A stretch of DNA of 64,000 nucleotides from Paraburkholderia sp. (GTDB lineage: Bacteria > Pseudomonadota > Gammaproteobacteria > Burkholderiales > Burkholderiaceae). The notes beneath the pieces are model-generated. The model had not been told where the DNA came from and searched no databases. It saw only the letters and a program-made list of their open reading frames with translations. Position numbers and translations under genes: made by a program. Shown here in pieces: positions 18,444 through 30,183 of this stretch. Every line of letters begins with the position of its first letter. The stretch's first letter is position 1. The stretch lies in NCBI GenBank assembly GCA_031286755.1, contig JAITTX010000383.1, positions 26,594-90,593 on the forward strand. Direction: 5' to 3'.

Positions 18444-19168
18444 GCGATGCCGTTTTCACCGTTGACGCGGTGCACCTCGGCAAGCGCATTGCCGATACCT
18501 CGCTGTTTCTCTATCTGACCGATCCAGGCACACCGATCGAGATTGCCTACCGGCTATGGCTGCTCAGATCCGCACACCGGACGATCGTCGTCGATACCGG
18601 GCCGCCCGTTGTTGAAGGGCGCGAGCGCCGTCTGAGCGAAACGCGGGATCTGTCCGAAGCGCTGGCCGTTCATGGCGTGGAGCCGCGCAGCATCGACACG
18701 GTTTTGCTCACCCACCTGCATTGGGATCACGCGGCCAACGCCGACCAGTTTCCGAATGCGCGCTTCTACGCCCAGCGTGCCGAAATCGACTTCCTCCGCC
18801 ACGGCCGCCACCAGCACCCTGCGCTCAATCGCTTTTTCAGCACCCATGCACTGCTCGAGGAACTGGCCGACGCGGGCCGCCTCTTGCCGCTGGACGGCGA
18901 CGTCGAAATCGAGCCCGGCGTGCGGGCGATCCGCGTGGGCGGCCATACGCCCGGCTCCCAGATGTTCTGCGTCGATACCGCCGAAGGCCTCGCATTGCTG
19001 GCTGGCGACGCCGTTCCTCTCAATCGCAACTATGTCGAGCGGATTCCCTCCGGCATCCTGGTCGACGTTTTCGAAGCCGTTGCCGCGCTCGACAAGGCAC
19101 GCGCACTCGCCCCCGTCAAGCTCTACACCGGCCACGATATCGCACCCTGCCTCGACCTCGGGCCTTGA
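18440..19168 (+). CDS. metallo-beta-lactamase-fold hydrolase (lactonase-like)
   Basis: A 242-residue MBL-fold enzyme. The zinc-binding motif HLHWDH (residues 92-97) is intact. GGHTPGS, LLAGDAV and the final YTGHD supply the other metal ligands. Overall layout resembles N-acyl homoserine lactonases of the AttM/AiiA group and related lactone or thioester hydrolases. The start is a GTG overlapping the previous stop (GTGA) with AGGAG upstream. Within this operon it more likely opens a lactone or ester intermediate than acts in quorum quenching, though the latter is not excluded. Confidence 0.85.
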   Translation: MSDAVFTVDAVHLGKRIADTSLFLYLTDPGTPIEIAYRLWLLRSAHRTIVVDTGPPVVEGRERRLSETRDLSEALAVHGVEPRSIDTVLLTHLHWDHAANADQFPNARFYAQRAEIDFLRHGRHQHPALNRFFSTHALLEELADAGRLLPLDGDVEIEPGVRAIRVGGHTPGSQMFCVDTAEGLALLAGDAVPLNRNYVERIPSGILVDVFEAVAALDKARALAPVKLYTGHDIAPCLDLGP

Positions 19169-19230
19169 ACCCGGCGCACGCGTCGATCAACACCGCCACA
19201 GGGCTTCCATCAGGGGGATCAGGAGACATC

Positions 19231-20559
19231 ATGAAAAGCACGTCGCTGTTCGAATCGTTCAATAATGCGCCGCTCAATGCCTTTCACCGGCGCGTGACGA
19301 TCTTGTCGGGCATGGGGGTATTCCTCGAGGGCTACGACTTCACCAATATCGCGTCCGCGTTGATCTTTCTGGTTCCGTATTTCTCGCTCAAGCCAGGACA
19401 GATCGCGCTGCTCGCAACGTCGACCTATGTCGGCACGATTGCCGGCGCGGTGTTCATCGGCTATCTCGCCGACCGGCTCGGCCGCAAGTTCATGTACATG
19501 ACCGACATCACGCTATACGCCGCGTTCGCGCTCATGAGTGCGCTCGCGGTCAACTACGAGATGCTCGTGGCGGCGCGCGTGGGTCTCGGCTTTGCGATCG
19601 GCGCGGACCAGGCGCTCTCATTCACGATCATCGCGGAGTTCGCGCCGCGCAAGCTGCGCGGCAAGCTCAACGCGTCGACGTGGATCATGTGGACCGTGGC
19701 GAGTGCGAGCACCTATCTGCTTTCGTACGCGCTCAATCCGCTACTGGGACCCGAGACATGGCGCGTCCTGTTCGGACTTGCGGTCATTCCGTCCGTCATC
19801 GTGTACTTCGGGCGCCGCGAGATTCCCGAATCGCCGATGTGGCTCGTGCGCCAGGGCCGGCTCGACGAAGCCCGTGCCGCCATGGACGCGGTGGTGCCCG
19901 GCAGCGGCGCAAGCCTGACCGGCGCGAACAATACGTCCAAGGTCGCGGTCACGAGCCTTGCCGCGCTGTTCCGCTCGAAAGCACAAAGCGCCGACACGCT
20001 CTACATCTTCTTCATGTGGTTCTGCATCACGTTCAACACCTACGGCGTGGGCTATTTCACGCCTTATATATTGCGCACGCTCGGCTTTACCGAAACGTTG
20101 TCGCTGCTCGGCGGCGTGGTCGTGTCGCTATTCGCGATCGCGGGCTCGGTCATCATGTTCCTGTCGGTCGAAAAGACCGGGCGCAAGCCGCTCGCCGTGA
20201 TCGGCTTCACGCTGCTCGCACTGATCGATTTCGGGCTCGCGATGATTAGCAACTCGCATGGGTTCGCGGTGCTCCTGCTGCTGTTCAGCGCGTTTCAGCT
20301 CGTCGCCTGGATCGGACCCGCCGGACTCGTTGGCGTGGTCGCGCCCGAGGTGTTTCCAACCGATATCCGTTCGTTCGGCACCGGCATTGCAGCAGGACTG
20401 GGGCGGGCGGGAGCGATCGTCGGCATCGTGATGTTTCCGATCATGATGCGGGCGGGCGGGCTCAAGTGGGCCATGCTGATGTTCTGTGCGGACGCGGCGA
20501 TTGCGGCAATCGCGATGGTCATATTCGGACGCGAGACCAAGGGGGCCATGCTCGAATAA
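19231..20559 (+). CDS. MFS transporter, organic-acid/sugar carrier type
   Basis: A 442-residue 12-helix MFS protein. Signatures are the helix 1 phrase MGVFLEGYDFTNIASAL, the loop 2-3 motif GYLADRLGRKFMYMTD and the helix 4-5 RVGLGFAIGADQALSFTI. The helix 11 phrase FPTDIRSFGTGIAAGLGR fits the AAHS/metabolite:H+ symporter groups. AGGAGA precedes ATG 19231. As the last gene of the ThDP enzyme operon it may bring in the substrate or export a product. The operon thus has two transport options, this carrier and the divergent ABC importer. Confidence 0.88.
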   Translation: MKSTSLFESFNNAPLNAFHRRVTILSGMGVFLEGYDFTNIASALIFLVPYFSLKPGQIALLATSTYVGTIAGAVFIGYLADRLGRKFMYMTDITLYAAFALMSALAVNYEMLVAARVGLGFAIGADQALSFTIIAEFAPRKLRGKLNASTWIMWTVASASTYLLSYALNPLLGPETWRVLFGLAVIPSVIVYFGRREIPESPMWLVRQGRLDEARAAMDAVVPGSGASLTGANNTSKVAVTSLAALFRSKAQSADTLYIFFMWFCITFNTYGVGYFTPYILRTLGFTETLSLLGGVVVSLFAIAGSVIMFLSVEKTGRKPLAVIGFTLLALIDFGLAMISNSHGFAVLLLLFSAFQLVAWIGPAGLVGVVAPEVFPTDIRSFGTGIAAGLGRAGAIVGIVMFPIMMRAGGLKWAMLMFCADAAIAAIAMVIFGRETKGAMLE

Positions 20560-20569
20560 TTCAAAACCC

Positions 20570-20625
20570 GACCCGTTGCGTCTCTGCGGGCGTCATGGTG
20601 GTGGTCGAGCGCATCGCAACGGGTC
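20570..20625. terminator. long-armed inverted repeat between convergent genes
   Basis: Perfect 11-bp arms GACCCGTTGCG and CGCAACGGGTC are separated by 34 nt between the MFS gene end (20559) and the MocR gene end (20624). The right arm overlaps the MocR stop codon. It could be a bidirectional terminator, although the loop is long and no T-run is present. Confidence 0.4.
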
Positions 20626-22048
20626 AGCGCGCGCACGACGCCGCCAGTTTCCCCACCGTGACGATGGCCTGCTCGATCTCGCTGGACCACGGGCTGCTGT
20701 AATTGAGCCGGATGAAATTGCGGTAACTGTCGGAAATCGAAAACATGTAGCCGGGGCCTATCGTGATGCCCCGCTCCAGCGCCATCTGGTAGAGCTTCAT
20801 CGAGTCGGCCTTCGCCGGCAACTCCACCCACAGCACGTAACCTCCTGCGGGATTCGACATGCGCGTGCCCGCGGGGAAAAAGCGCGTGACCATCGCCTTC
20901 ATCAGGCTGGCCTGCTGCGCATAGTTCTTGCGCACGCGCCGCAAGTGATGCTCATAGCCGTCGCGCTCGAGAAACTCCGCGATGGCCAGTTGGGGAATCA
21001 CCGAGGTGGTCAGCGTGTTCAGGAACTTGAGCTTTTCTACCTGATCCCGATAGCGCCCAGGCAAAGCCCAGCCAATGCGGTACGCCGCCGTGAGGCTTTT
21101 GGAAAACGAGCCGCAATGCAGCACGATGCCCTTCTGGTCATACGATTTCAACGTGACCGGGTGTGAATCGCCGAAATACAGTTCGTTATAGACGCCGTTC
21201 TCGATAACGGGAATCTGCGCGTTGCCGAGCATCTCGACGAGTTCGCGCTTGCGTTCGTCGGGCATTTGAAAGCCCAGCGGATTCTGGAAATTCGGCATCA
21301 CCATGCAAGCCGCAATGGGTTGCGATTCGACGATCTTCGCCAGCGCGTCGATCTCGATGCCGTATTCGGGGTGGGTCGCCACTTCGATGGCCTTCATGCC
21401 CGAGCGCTCGATGGCGTGCAGCATGGCGTAGAACGTGGGCGACTCCACGGCGATCACGTCGCCCGGTTTGGCAACCGCTTGCAGGCACAGATTGATCGCC
21501 TCCGTGGCACCCACGGTCACGATGATCTCGTTCGGGTCCACGGCCATGCCGTTTTCGAGGTAGCGCCGCGCAATCTGGCGCACGAGATCGGGGCAGCCGG
21601 GCGGCAGCGCATTGGTGATGCCCCAGAGCGCCTTGTTGCGCCCGACCGCCGACGCATAGCGGTTGAGCTTTTCGAACGGAAAGAGCGTGGGATCGGGATA
21701 GGGCGAACCGAGCGGAACGGCATCGTCGGCACCAATTGAGCGCAACGTGGACAGCACGAGGCGGCTCACGTCGACGGGGGCGGATACGGCAATGGGCCGC
21801 GTCGGGCGCAACTCGTCCGCGTGCGGCTTGCCCCCGGCCATTCGCACGCTCACGAAGTAGCCCGATTGCGGACGGCTTTCCAGCACGCCGCGGCTTTCGA
21901 GCAGCAAATACGCGCGAATCACGGTGGTAATGCTGATGCGGTGCTGCTGACTCGCCTGCCGGACCGATGGGACACGCTCGCCGGGACGATAGACGCCTTT
22001 GCGAATGAGCGTTTCAACATCGTCTGCGAGCTTCTCGTAGAGTTTCAC
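20624..22048 (-). CDS. MocR-type regulator (GntR winged helix fused to aminotransferase fold)
   Basis: A 474-residue MocR protein. The N-terminal GntR winged helix (about residues 1-75) reads IRKGVYRPGERVPSVRQAS with an HTH at RISITTVIRAYLLLE. The rest is a class I aminotransferase-like domain with the PLP lysine in CGSFSKSLTAAYRIGW. The GTG at 22048 (GGGGAGAA upstream) is chosen because it starts the winged helix. The frame stays open 41 codons further. MocR proteins usually control a neighbouring gene with a PLP-linked effector. The neighbour here is the divergent Clp-type ATPase or the convergent transporter, so its target is uncertain. Confidence 0.9.
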   Translation of the reverse strand: MKLYEKLADDVETLIRKGVYRPGERVPSVRQASQQHRISITTVIRAYLLLESRGVLESRPQSGYFVSVRMAGGKPHADELRPTRPIAVSAPVDVSRLVLSTLRSIGADDAVPLGSPYPDPTLFPFEKLNRYASAVGRNKALWGITNALPPGCPDLVRQIARRYLENGMAVDPNEIIVTVGATEAINLCLQAVAKPGDVIAVESPTFYAMLHAIERSGMKAIEVATHPEYGIEIDALAKIVESQPIAACMVMPNFQNPLGFQMPDERKRELVEMLGNAQIPVIENGVYNELYFGDSHPVTLKSYDQKGIVLHCGSFSKSLTAAYRIGWALPGRYRDQVEKLKFLNTLTTSVIPQLAIAEFLERDGYEHHLRRVRKNYAQQASLMKAMVTRFFPAGTRMSNPAGGYVLWVELPAKADSMKLYQMALERGITIGPGYMFSISDSYRNFIRLNYSSPWSSEIEQAIVTVGKLAASCAR

Positions 22049-22475
22049 CGCGTTCTCCCCGGCGTCCTTCCTGACTCCCGGCACGCACAGCACAGCCACG
22101 CCAGTGTACCGCCGCGCGCCGAACTGTACTCTAAAAAAGCGGGCAGCTCTGTGCGTCCTGCAGTGGCGCAATAACTCCTATTCTTGTACTGACCCATCGC
22201 GCTGCGAATCGGCCCGGGAAATTCCAAAGCCCGAGATGCAATATCGGACGAGCCGAATTTCGCATCGAATCCGATATCTAGTATTGGAGGGTCCGCTGTT
22301 CACATCGGCCAGCCCCGCTCATAGAATTTGGCTGTCCAATTGTCCCTTTTTGTCGTTCGCGCCGGCTTGTTTCAGATAGATCCGGATGCGCCCCACTCAT
22401 CGTCACGGTCCGTTTCAATGCTTTTGAAAGCGGCCTTCGTGGCGGCCTGCAAGCTCGGATAGAGGTGACACGATC
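22049..22475. promoter_or_regulatory. divergent control region, MocR / ClpG-like gene
   Basis: 427 bp with no plausible gene. Three copies of TGTAC lie at 22105-22109, 22125-22129 and 22185-22189, the last two within the longer (C/T)TGTACT, as possible MocR sites. The region close to the ATPase start contains CTTGTTT (22366) and CCCCACT (22391), reminiscent of a heat-shock sigma factor promoter but with too long a spacer. Confidence 0.35.
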
Positions 22476-25298
<2,823 letters not shown>

Positions 25299-25360
25299 TT
25301 CATTTCAAGGCAGAGCGGCGCCCTTCCATCGGCGTCCATCGAACCATTACGGAGTTTCCT

Positions 25361-27634
25361 ATGAGCAAGCAACGCGAAGTGCCGGGCATCCACCCCTACG
25401 ACGGGCCCGCCGGCGGCTGGGGCGCGCTGCGGGCGACCGCTCAAGCCATCCGGCAGCAAATGGAGAACATCGAGGCGCCCATCGTCCTGCTGCGCACGAA
25501 CCAGCCCGACGGCTTCGACTGCCCCGGCTGCGCCTGGCCTGACAAAGAGCACCGCTCGACCTTCCAGTTCTGCGAAAACGGCGCCAAGGCCGTGACCTGG
25601 GAGGCCACGACCAAGCGCGTGCCGCCCGAGTTCTTCGCCGCCAATACCGTCACGTCGCTGCTGCAGAAGACCGATTTCGAACTGGAGGACATGGGCCGCC
25701 TCACGCACCCGCTCGTCTACGACCGCGCGACCGACACGTTTCGCGCGGTGGACTGGGAAGACGCGTTTGCGCGCATCGGCGAGATCCTGCGCGCGCTGTC
25801 GCCGGACGAGGTCGAGTTCTACACGTCGGGTCGCGCGTCGAATGAAGCCGCGTATCTGTATCAGTTGTTCGCCCGCGAATACGGCACGAACAATTTCCCC
25901 GATTGCTCGAATATGTGCCACGAGCCCACCAGTGTGGGGCTGCCGCAGTCGATCGGCATCGGCAAGGGCACGGTCTCGCTCGAAGACTTCGACACCACCG
26001 AACTCATCATCGCCATCGGCCACAACCCGGGCACGAACCATCCGCGCATGATGGGCACGCTGCACGAGGCCTCGCGGCGCGGCGTGCCCATCATCGTCTT
26101 CAACCCGCTGCGCGAGCGCGCGCTCGAACGCTTCGCCGACCCGCAAAGCATGTTCGAGATGGCCACCTTCAGCTCGACGCGCATCGCCTCGACGTATTTC
26201 CAGGTCGACGCGGGCGGCGACGCCGCCGCGCTCAAGGGCATCATGAAGGCGTTGCTCGCAATGGAAGCCGAACAGGGCAACGTGCTCGACAAGGCCTTCA
26301 TTGCCGCCCATACGCAGGGGTTCGACGCGTTCGCGGCGGACCTCGAGGCCACCCCCTGGGACGATATCGAAAAGGCAAGCGGCCTCACGCGGCCAGATCT
26401 CGAGCACGTGGCGATCGCCTATGCAACGTCGAACGCGACCATCGTGACCTACGGCATGGGCATCACCCAGCACAACAAAGGCACCGCCAACGTGCGGCTG
26501 ATTGCCGACCTGCTGCTCATGCGCGGCAACTTCGGCAAGCCCGGCGCCGGCATTTGCCCGCTGCGCGGTCATTCCAATGTGCAGGGCAATCGCACGGTGG
26601 GCATTACCGAAAAGCCTTCGCTGGAATTTCTGAAGCTGATTGAAGACGCGTGCGGCTTCACTCCGCCGTCCGCGCACGGGCACGACGCGGTTCAGGCCAT
26701 GCAGGCGATGATCGACGGCAAGGCCCGCGCACTGATCTGCCTCGGCGGAAATTTCGCTGTCGCGCTGCCGGATTCCGGGCAGTCCTTTCCCGCCATGGCC
26801 GGGCTCGACCTGAGCGTGCATATCGGCACCAAGCTCAATCGCACGCACCTTCTGGTCTCTAAGGAAACCTATATTTTCCCGTGCCTCGGGCGCACGGAGC
26901 TCGACATGCAAACCGGCGGCAGACAATCCATCACGGTGGAGGACTCCATGTCCATGGTCCACGCTTCCGCAGGCAAGCTTACGCCCGCCTCCGAACACCT
27001 GCGCTCCGAGCCCGCCATCGTGGCCGGCATGGCGCGCGCGGCGCTGCCTCAAAGCAAGGTGCCGTGGATGGAGCTTATTTCCGACTACGACAGGATCCGC
27101 GAGCTGATCGGAAGAACCGTGCCTGGCTTCGAGGACTTCAACGCGCGCATTCGCGTGCCGGGCGGATTCCGCCTGCCGCTGCCGCCCACCGAGCGGCAGT
27201 GGCACACGCCTTCGGGCAAGGCCATGTTCTCGGTCTACGGCGGCGTGAAAGAAGACGCCGACGTGCTGGGCGCGCAGGACGTGCTGCGGCTCATCACGAT
27301 CCGCAGCCACGACCAGTACAACACCACGATCTATGCGATGGACGACCGCTATCGCGGTGTTTTCGGGCGGCGCGACGTGCTCTTCATGAACGAGGAGGAC
27401 ATGGCGGAAAAAGGCATCGAGCACGGCGACACGGTCGATATCGAAACGCTCACGCCCGGGCGCACGCTGCGGCTCGCGAACCTCACGGCCATCGTCTACA
27501 GCATCGCGAAGGGATCGGTGGCGGCGTACTACCCGGAGGCGAACGTGCTCGTGCCGCTCGATTACATCGACAAGGAAAGCGGCACGCCCTCGTACAAGTC
27601 CGTGCCGGTGCGCGTCGTGCGCTCGGCCGCCTGA
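25361..27634 (+). CDS. FdhF/YdeP-family molybdopterin oxidoreductase
   Basis: A 757-residue molybdopterin-guanine-dinucleotide enzyme of the YdeP branch, matching E. coli YdeP in length. The N-terminus has a cysteine pair in CPGCAWPD. Cofactor and active-site regions include TSGRASNEAAYLYQLFARE, NFPDCSNMCHEPTS, IGHNPGTNHPRMMG and GNFGKPGAGICPLRGHSNVQGNR. A C-terminal molydopterin-binding domain carries TIRSHDQYNTTIYAMDDRY. YdeP is linked to acid resistance in E. coli but its substrate is not firmly known. It sits 62 bp after the disaggregase gene and 121 bp before cydA, suggesting a stress-respiration unit. Confidence 0.87.
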   Translation: MSKQREVPGIHPYDGPAGGWGALRATAQAIRQQMENIEAPIVLLRTNQPDGFDCPGCAWPDKEHRSTFQFCENGAKAVTWEATTKRVPPEFFAANTVTSLLQKTDFELEDMGRLTHPLVYDRATDTFRAVDWEDAFARIGEILRALSPDEVEFYTSGRASNEAAYLYQLFAREYGTNNFPDCSNMCHEPTSVGLPQSIGIGKGTVSLEDFDTTELIIAIGHNPGTNHPRMMGTLHEASRRGVPIIVFNPLRERALERFADPQSMFEMATFSSTRIASTYFQVDAGGDAAALKGIMKALLAMEAEQGNVLDKAFIAAHTQGFDAFAADLEATPWDDIEKASGLTRPDLEHVAIAYATSNATIVTYGMGITQHNKGTANVRLIADLLLMRGNFGKPGAGICPLRGHSNVQGNRTVGITEKPSLEFLKLIEDACGFTPPSAHGHDAVQAMQAMIDGKARALICLGGNFAVALPDSGQSFPAMAGLDLSVHIGTKLNRTHLLVSKETYIFPCLGRTELDMQTGGRQSITVEDSMSMVHASAGKLTPASEHLRSEPAIVAGMARAALPQSKVPWMELISDYDRIRELIGRTVPGFEDFNARIRVPGGFRLPLPPTERQWHTPSGKAMFSVYGGVKEDADVLGAQDVLRLITIRSHDQYNTTIYAMDDRYRGVFGRRDVLFMNEEDMAEKGIEHGDTVDIETLTPGRTLRLANLTAIVYSIAKGSVAAYYPEANVLVPLDYIDKESGTPSYKSVPVRVVRSAA

Positions 27635-27755
27635 CCCCGCGCGGCACGCCGAAACGCTGCGCGCGCGCCCGTCCGTCCGGCTGGAGCGTGATCGTCCCGG
27701 CCGGACACCGTCCTTCGCACGCTCATGCAGCCGTAACCAGGAGCCCCGACCCATC

Positions 27756-29144
27756 ATGCAAATCTTCGACGCCCTTCATCTTGCCAGGCTGCAATTCGCG
27801 TTCACGGTCTCGTTTCATATCGTCTTTCCTGCCATCAGCATCGGCATGGCGAGCTTTCTCGCCGTGCTCGAATGGCGCCTGCTGATGACCGGCGACGCGG
27901 CCTACAAGGACATGTACCGCTTCTGGTCCAAAATCTTCGCCGTGGGCTTCGGCATGGGCGTGGTCTCGGGGGTCGTGATGGCCTACGAGTTCGGCACGAA
28001 CTGGAGCGGCTTTTCCACCATCGCCGGCAATATCACGGGGCCGCTGCTGACCTATGAAGTCTTGACAGCCTTCTTTCTCGAAGCGGGCTTTCTAGGCGTC
28101 ATGCTGTTCGGCTGGAACCGCGTGAGCCCCAAGGCGCACTTCTTCGCGACGCTGATGGTGGCGCTCGGCACGCTGATCTCCACGTTCTGGATTCTCTCGT
28201 CCAACAGTTTCATGCAGACGCCGCAGGGCTACGCCATCGAGAACGGCCGCATCGTGCCGGTGGACTGGTTCAAGGTGATCTTCAACCCGTCGTTCCCGTA
28301 CCGGCTCGCGCACATGACGATTGCCGCGTTCATCGTGGCGGCGTTCATCGTGGCGGCGTGCGGCGCCTGGCACCTGCTGCACGGGCGGCGCGACGTGCCG
28401 GTCAAGCGCAGCTTTTCGATGGCGCTCTGGATGCTGCTGGTGCTCGCTCCTGTGCAGATTCTCGTGGGCGACGCGCACGGCCTGAACACGCGCGAATACC
28501 AGCCTGCCAAGATCGCGGCCATCGAAGGGCTGTGGGAGACCGAGCACGGCGGCACGTCGCTCAATCTCGTCGGCCTGCCCGACATGAAAGCGGAAGTCAC
28601 GCGCTACGCCATCAAGATTCCGCATCTGGGCAGCCTGATTCTCACGCATAGCTGGAATGGCGAGATTCGCGGCCTCAAGGATTTTCCGCCGCAAGACCGC
28701 CCGTATTCGCCCATCGTGTTCTGGACATTCCGCATCATGGCCGGTCTCGGCATGCTGATGCTGCTGCTCGCGCTGCTGGGTCTCTGGCTGCGCCCGCGCG
28801 GGCGCCTCTATGAAACACGCTGGTACCAGTGGTTCGTCTTCTGCATGGGGCCGTCCGGCATTGTGGCGCTGCTGGCCGGCTGGATCACGACCGAAGTGGG
28901 CCGCCAGCCCTGGACCGTGTACGGCGTCGTGCGCACGGTGGATTCGGTGTCGCCCATCGGCGCGCAACAGGCCGGCGTTTCGTTGCTGATACTCGTGATC
29001 GTGTATTTCCTCGTATTCGGCACGGGCGTCTACTACATGCTGAAGATGATGAAGAAAGGCCCTGCGCAAGGCATTGAAAGCCGTGAATCGCTGAAGCATC
29101 CCGGGTTGCACAACCGTGCGCTCGACGCCGTGTCTGGAGAATGA
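27756..29144 (+). CDS. cydA: cytochrome bd-type quinol oxidase subunit I (CioA-like)
   Basis: A 462-residue haem-binding subunit of a bd-type terminal oxidase, reducing oxygen with ubiquinol. Haem-ligand regions are visible: His21 in RLQFAFTVSFHIVF and His186 in YRLAHMTIAAF. The C-terminal GRQPWTVYGVVRT is typical. The quinol-binding loop is short (GEIRGLKDFPPQDRPY), as in the cyanide-insensitive CIO branch. A 15-bp exact tandem repeat at 28326-28355 duplicates the residues AFIVA right after the His186 helix start. It is followed 4 nt later by subunit II. Confidence 0.93.
   Translation: MQIFDALHLARLQFAFTVSFHIVFPAISIGMASFLAVLEWRLLMTGDAAYKDMYRFWSKIFAVGFGMGVVSGVVMAYEFGTNWSGFSTIAGNITGPLLTYEVLTAFFLEAGFLGVMLFGWNRVSPKAHFFATLMVALGTLISTFWILSSNSFMQTPQGYAIENGRIVPVDWFKVIFNPSFPYRLAHMTIAAFIVAAFIVAACGAWHLLHGRRDVPVKRSFSMALWMLLVLAPVQILVGDAHGLNTREYQPAKIAAIEGLWETEHGGTSLNLVGLPDMKAEVTRYAIKIPHLGSLILTHSWNGEIRGLKDFPPQDRPYSPIVFWTFRIMAGLGMLMLLLALLGLWLRPRGRLYETRWYQWFVFCMGPSGIVALLAGWITTEVGRQPWTVYGVVRTVDSVSPIGAQQAGVSLLILVIVYFLVFGTGVYYMLKMMKKGPAQGIESRESLKHPGLHNRALDAVSGE
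28326..28355 (+). repeat. 15-bp exact tandem duplication inside cydA
   Basis: Unit GCGTTCATCGTGGCG occurs twice in direct succession and keeps frame, giving AFIVAAFIVAA in a membrane helix. Confidence 0.85.
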
Positions 29145-29148
29145 CGCC

Positions 29149-30156
29149 ATGCAAATCGATCTTCCCGTTATCTGGGCCGCCATCATCGGACTCGGCGTCT
29201 TCATCTACGTGATGCTCGACGGCTTCGATCTTGGCATTGGCTTGCTGTTTCCCTTCTTCGAAGGCAAAGGCGAGCGCGAGGTCATGCTCAATACCGTCGC
29301 GCCGGTCTGGGACGGCAACGAAACCTTTCTCGTGCTCGGCGGCGCCGGCCTTTACGGCGCATTCCCCGTGGTCTATTCGACGCTGCTGCCGGCCAACTAC
29401 ATGCCGCTCATGCTGATGGTGGTGGGCCTGATCTTCCGTGGCGCGGCGTTCGAGCTGCGCGCGAAAGCCACGCGCACGCAGCACGCCTGGGATCTCGCGT
29501 TCATCGGCGGCTCGGCGCTCGCGGCGATGTGCCAGGGCATCGTGCTGGGCTCGCTGCTGCAAGGCATCAAGATCGTGGACGACAAGTTCGCTGGCGACCC
29601 GTTCGACTGGTTCTCCCCGTTCAGCGTGTTTTGCGGATTCGGTGTCTTGATCACCTACGCGACGCTCGGCTGCGGCTGGCTCATTCTCAAGACCGATGGC
29701 GAATTGCAGCGCAAGATGCGCCAGCTCATGCGCCCGCTTGGCGCCGTGCTGCTGGGCGCCATTGCCGTGGTGAGCCTGTGGACCGTGCTGGGCTTGCCGG
29801 CCGTGGCGCAGCGCTGGTTTTCGAGCGGCAATCTCGGCTGGTTCCTGCCCGTGCCCATACTCGTGCTGGTGTGCGTCGCGGGCATCTTCCGTTCGGTGCG
29901 GCTCGAGCACGAAGCCATGCCCTTCCTGCTCACCCTGGCCATTTGCTTTCTCGGCTACACCGGGCTCGTCATCAGCATCTGGCCGTACATCATTCCGCCA
30001 TCGCTGACGATCTGGGAAGCCTCCTCGAGCCATTCGAGCCAGCTCTTCGCGCTGGTGGGCACGGCCATCGTGCTGCCGATCATTCTGGTCTACAACGCCA
30101 TGCAATATCGCGTGTTCCGCGGCAAGGTCCGCGAGGGAGATGCGGGCTACCACTAA
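29149..30156 (+). CDS. cydB: cytochrome bd-type quinol oxidase subunit II (CioB-like)
   Basis: A 335-residue multi-helix partner of subunit I, beginning 4 nt after its stop. Family phrases include IIGLGVFIYVMLDGFDLGIG at the N-terminus, FEGKGEREVMLNTVAPVWDGNE, GLIFRGAAFELRAKA and the C-terminal SIWPYIIPPSLTIWEASS. No small CydX gene is evident after it. A damaged bestrophin-like gene follows after 27 nt. Confidence 0.93.
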   Translation: MQIDLPVIWAAIIGLGVFIYVMLDGFDLGIGLLFPFFEGKGEREVMLNTVAPVWDGNETFLVLGGAGLYGAFPVVYSTLLPANYMPLMLMVVGLIFRGAAFELRAKATRTQHAWDLAFIGGSALAAMCQGIVLGSLLQGIKIVDDKFAGDPFDWFSPFSVFCGFGVLITYATLGCGWLILKTDGELQRKMRQLMRPLGAVLLGAIAVVSLWTVLGLPAVAQRWFSSGNLGWFLPVPILVLVCVAGIFRSVRLEHEAMPFLLTLAICFLGYTGLVISIWPYIIPPSLTIWEASSSHSSQLFALVGTAIVLPIILVYNAMQYRVFRGKVREGDAGYH

Positions 30157-30183
30157 AAATCCGCTACGTGAAAAGAGCACATC

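Noticed and set aside
18440..19168. Quorum-quenching AHL lactonase
   Set aside because: The HxHxDH fold is right, but the gene is embedded by overlap in a catabolic operon and no quorum-sensing gene is nearby, so I kept the broader MBL-hydrolase call.
22366..22397. Heat-shock (sigma-32) promoter before the ClpG-like gene: CTTGTTT and CCCCACT
   Set aside because: The -10-like box is good, but the spacer is about 18 nt, longer than the usual 13-15, and the -35 is only partial. Without a mapped start it is not supportable.
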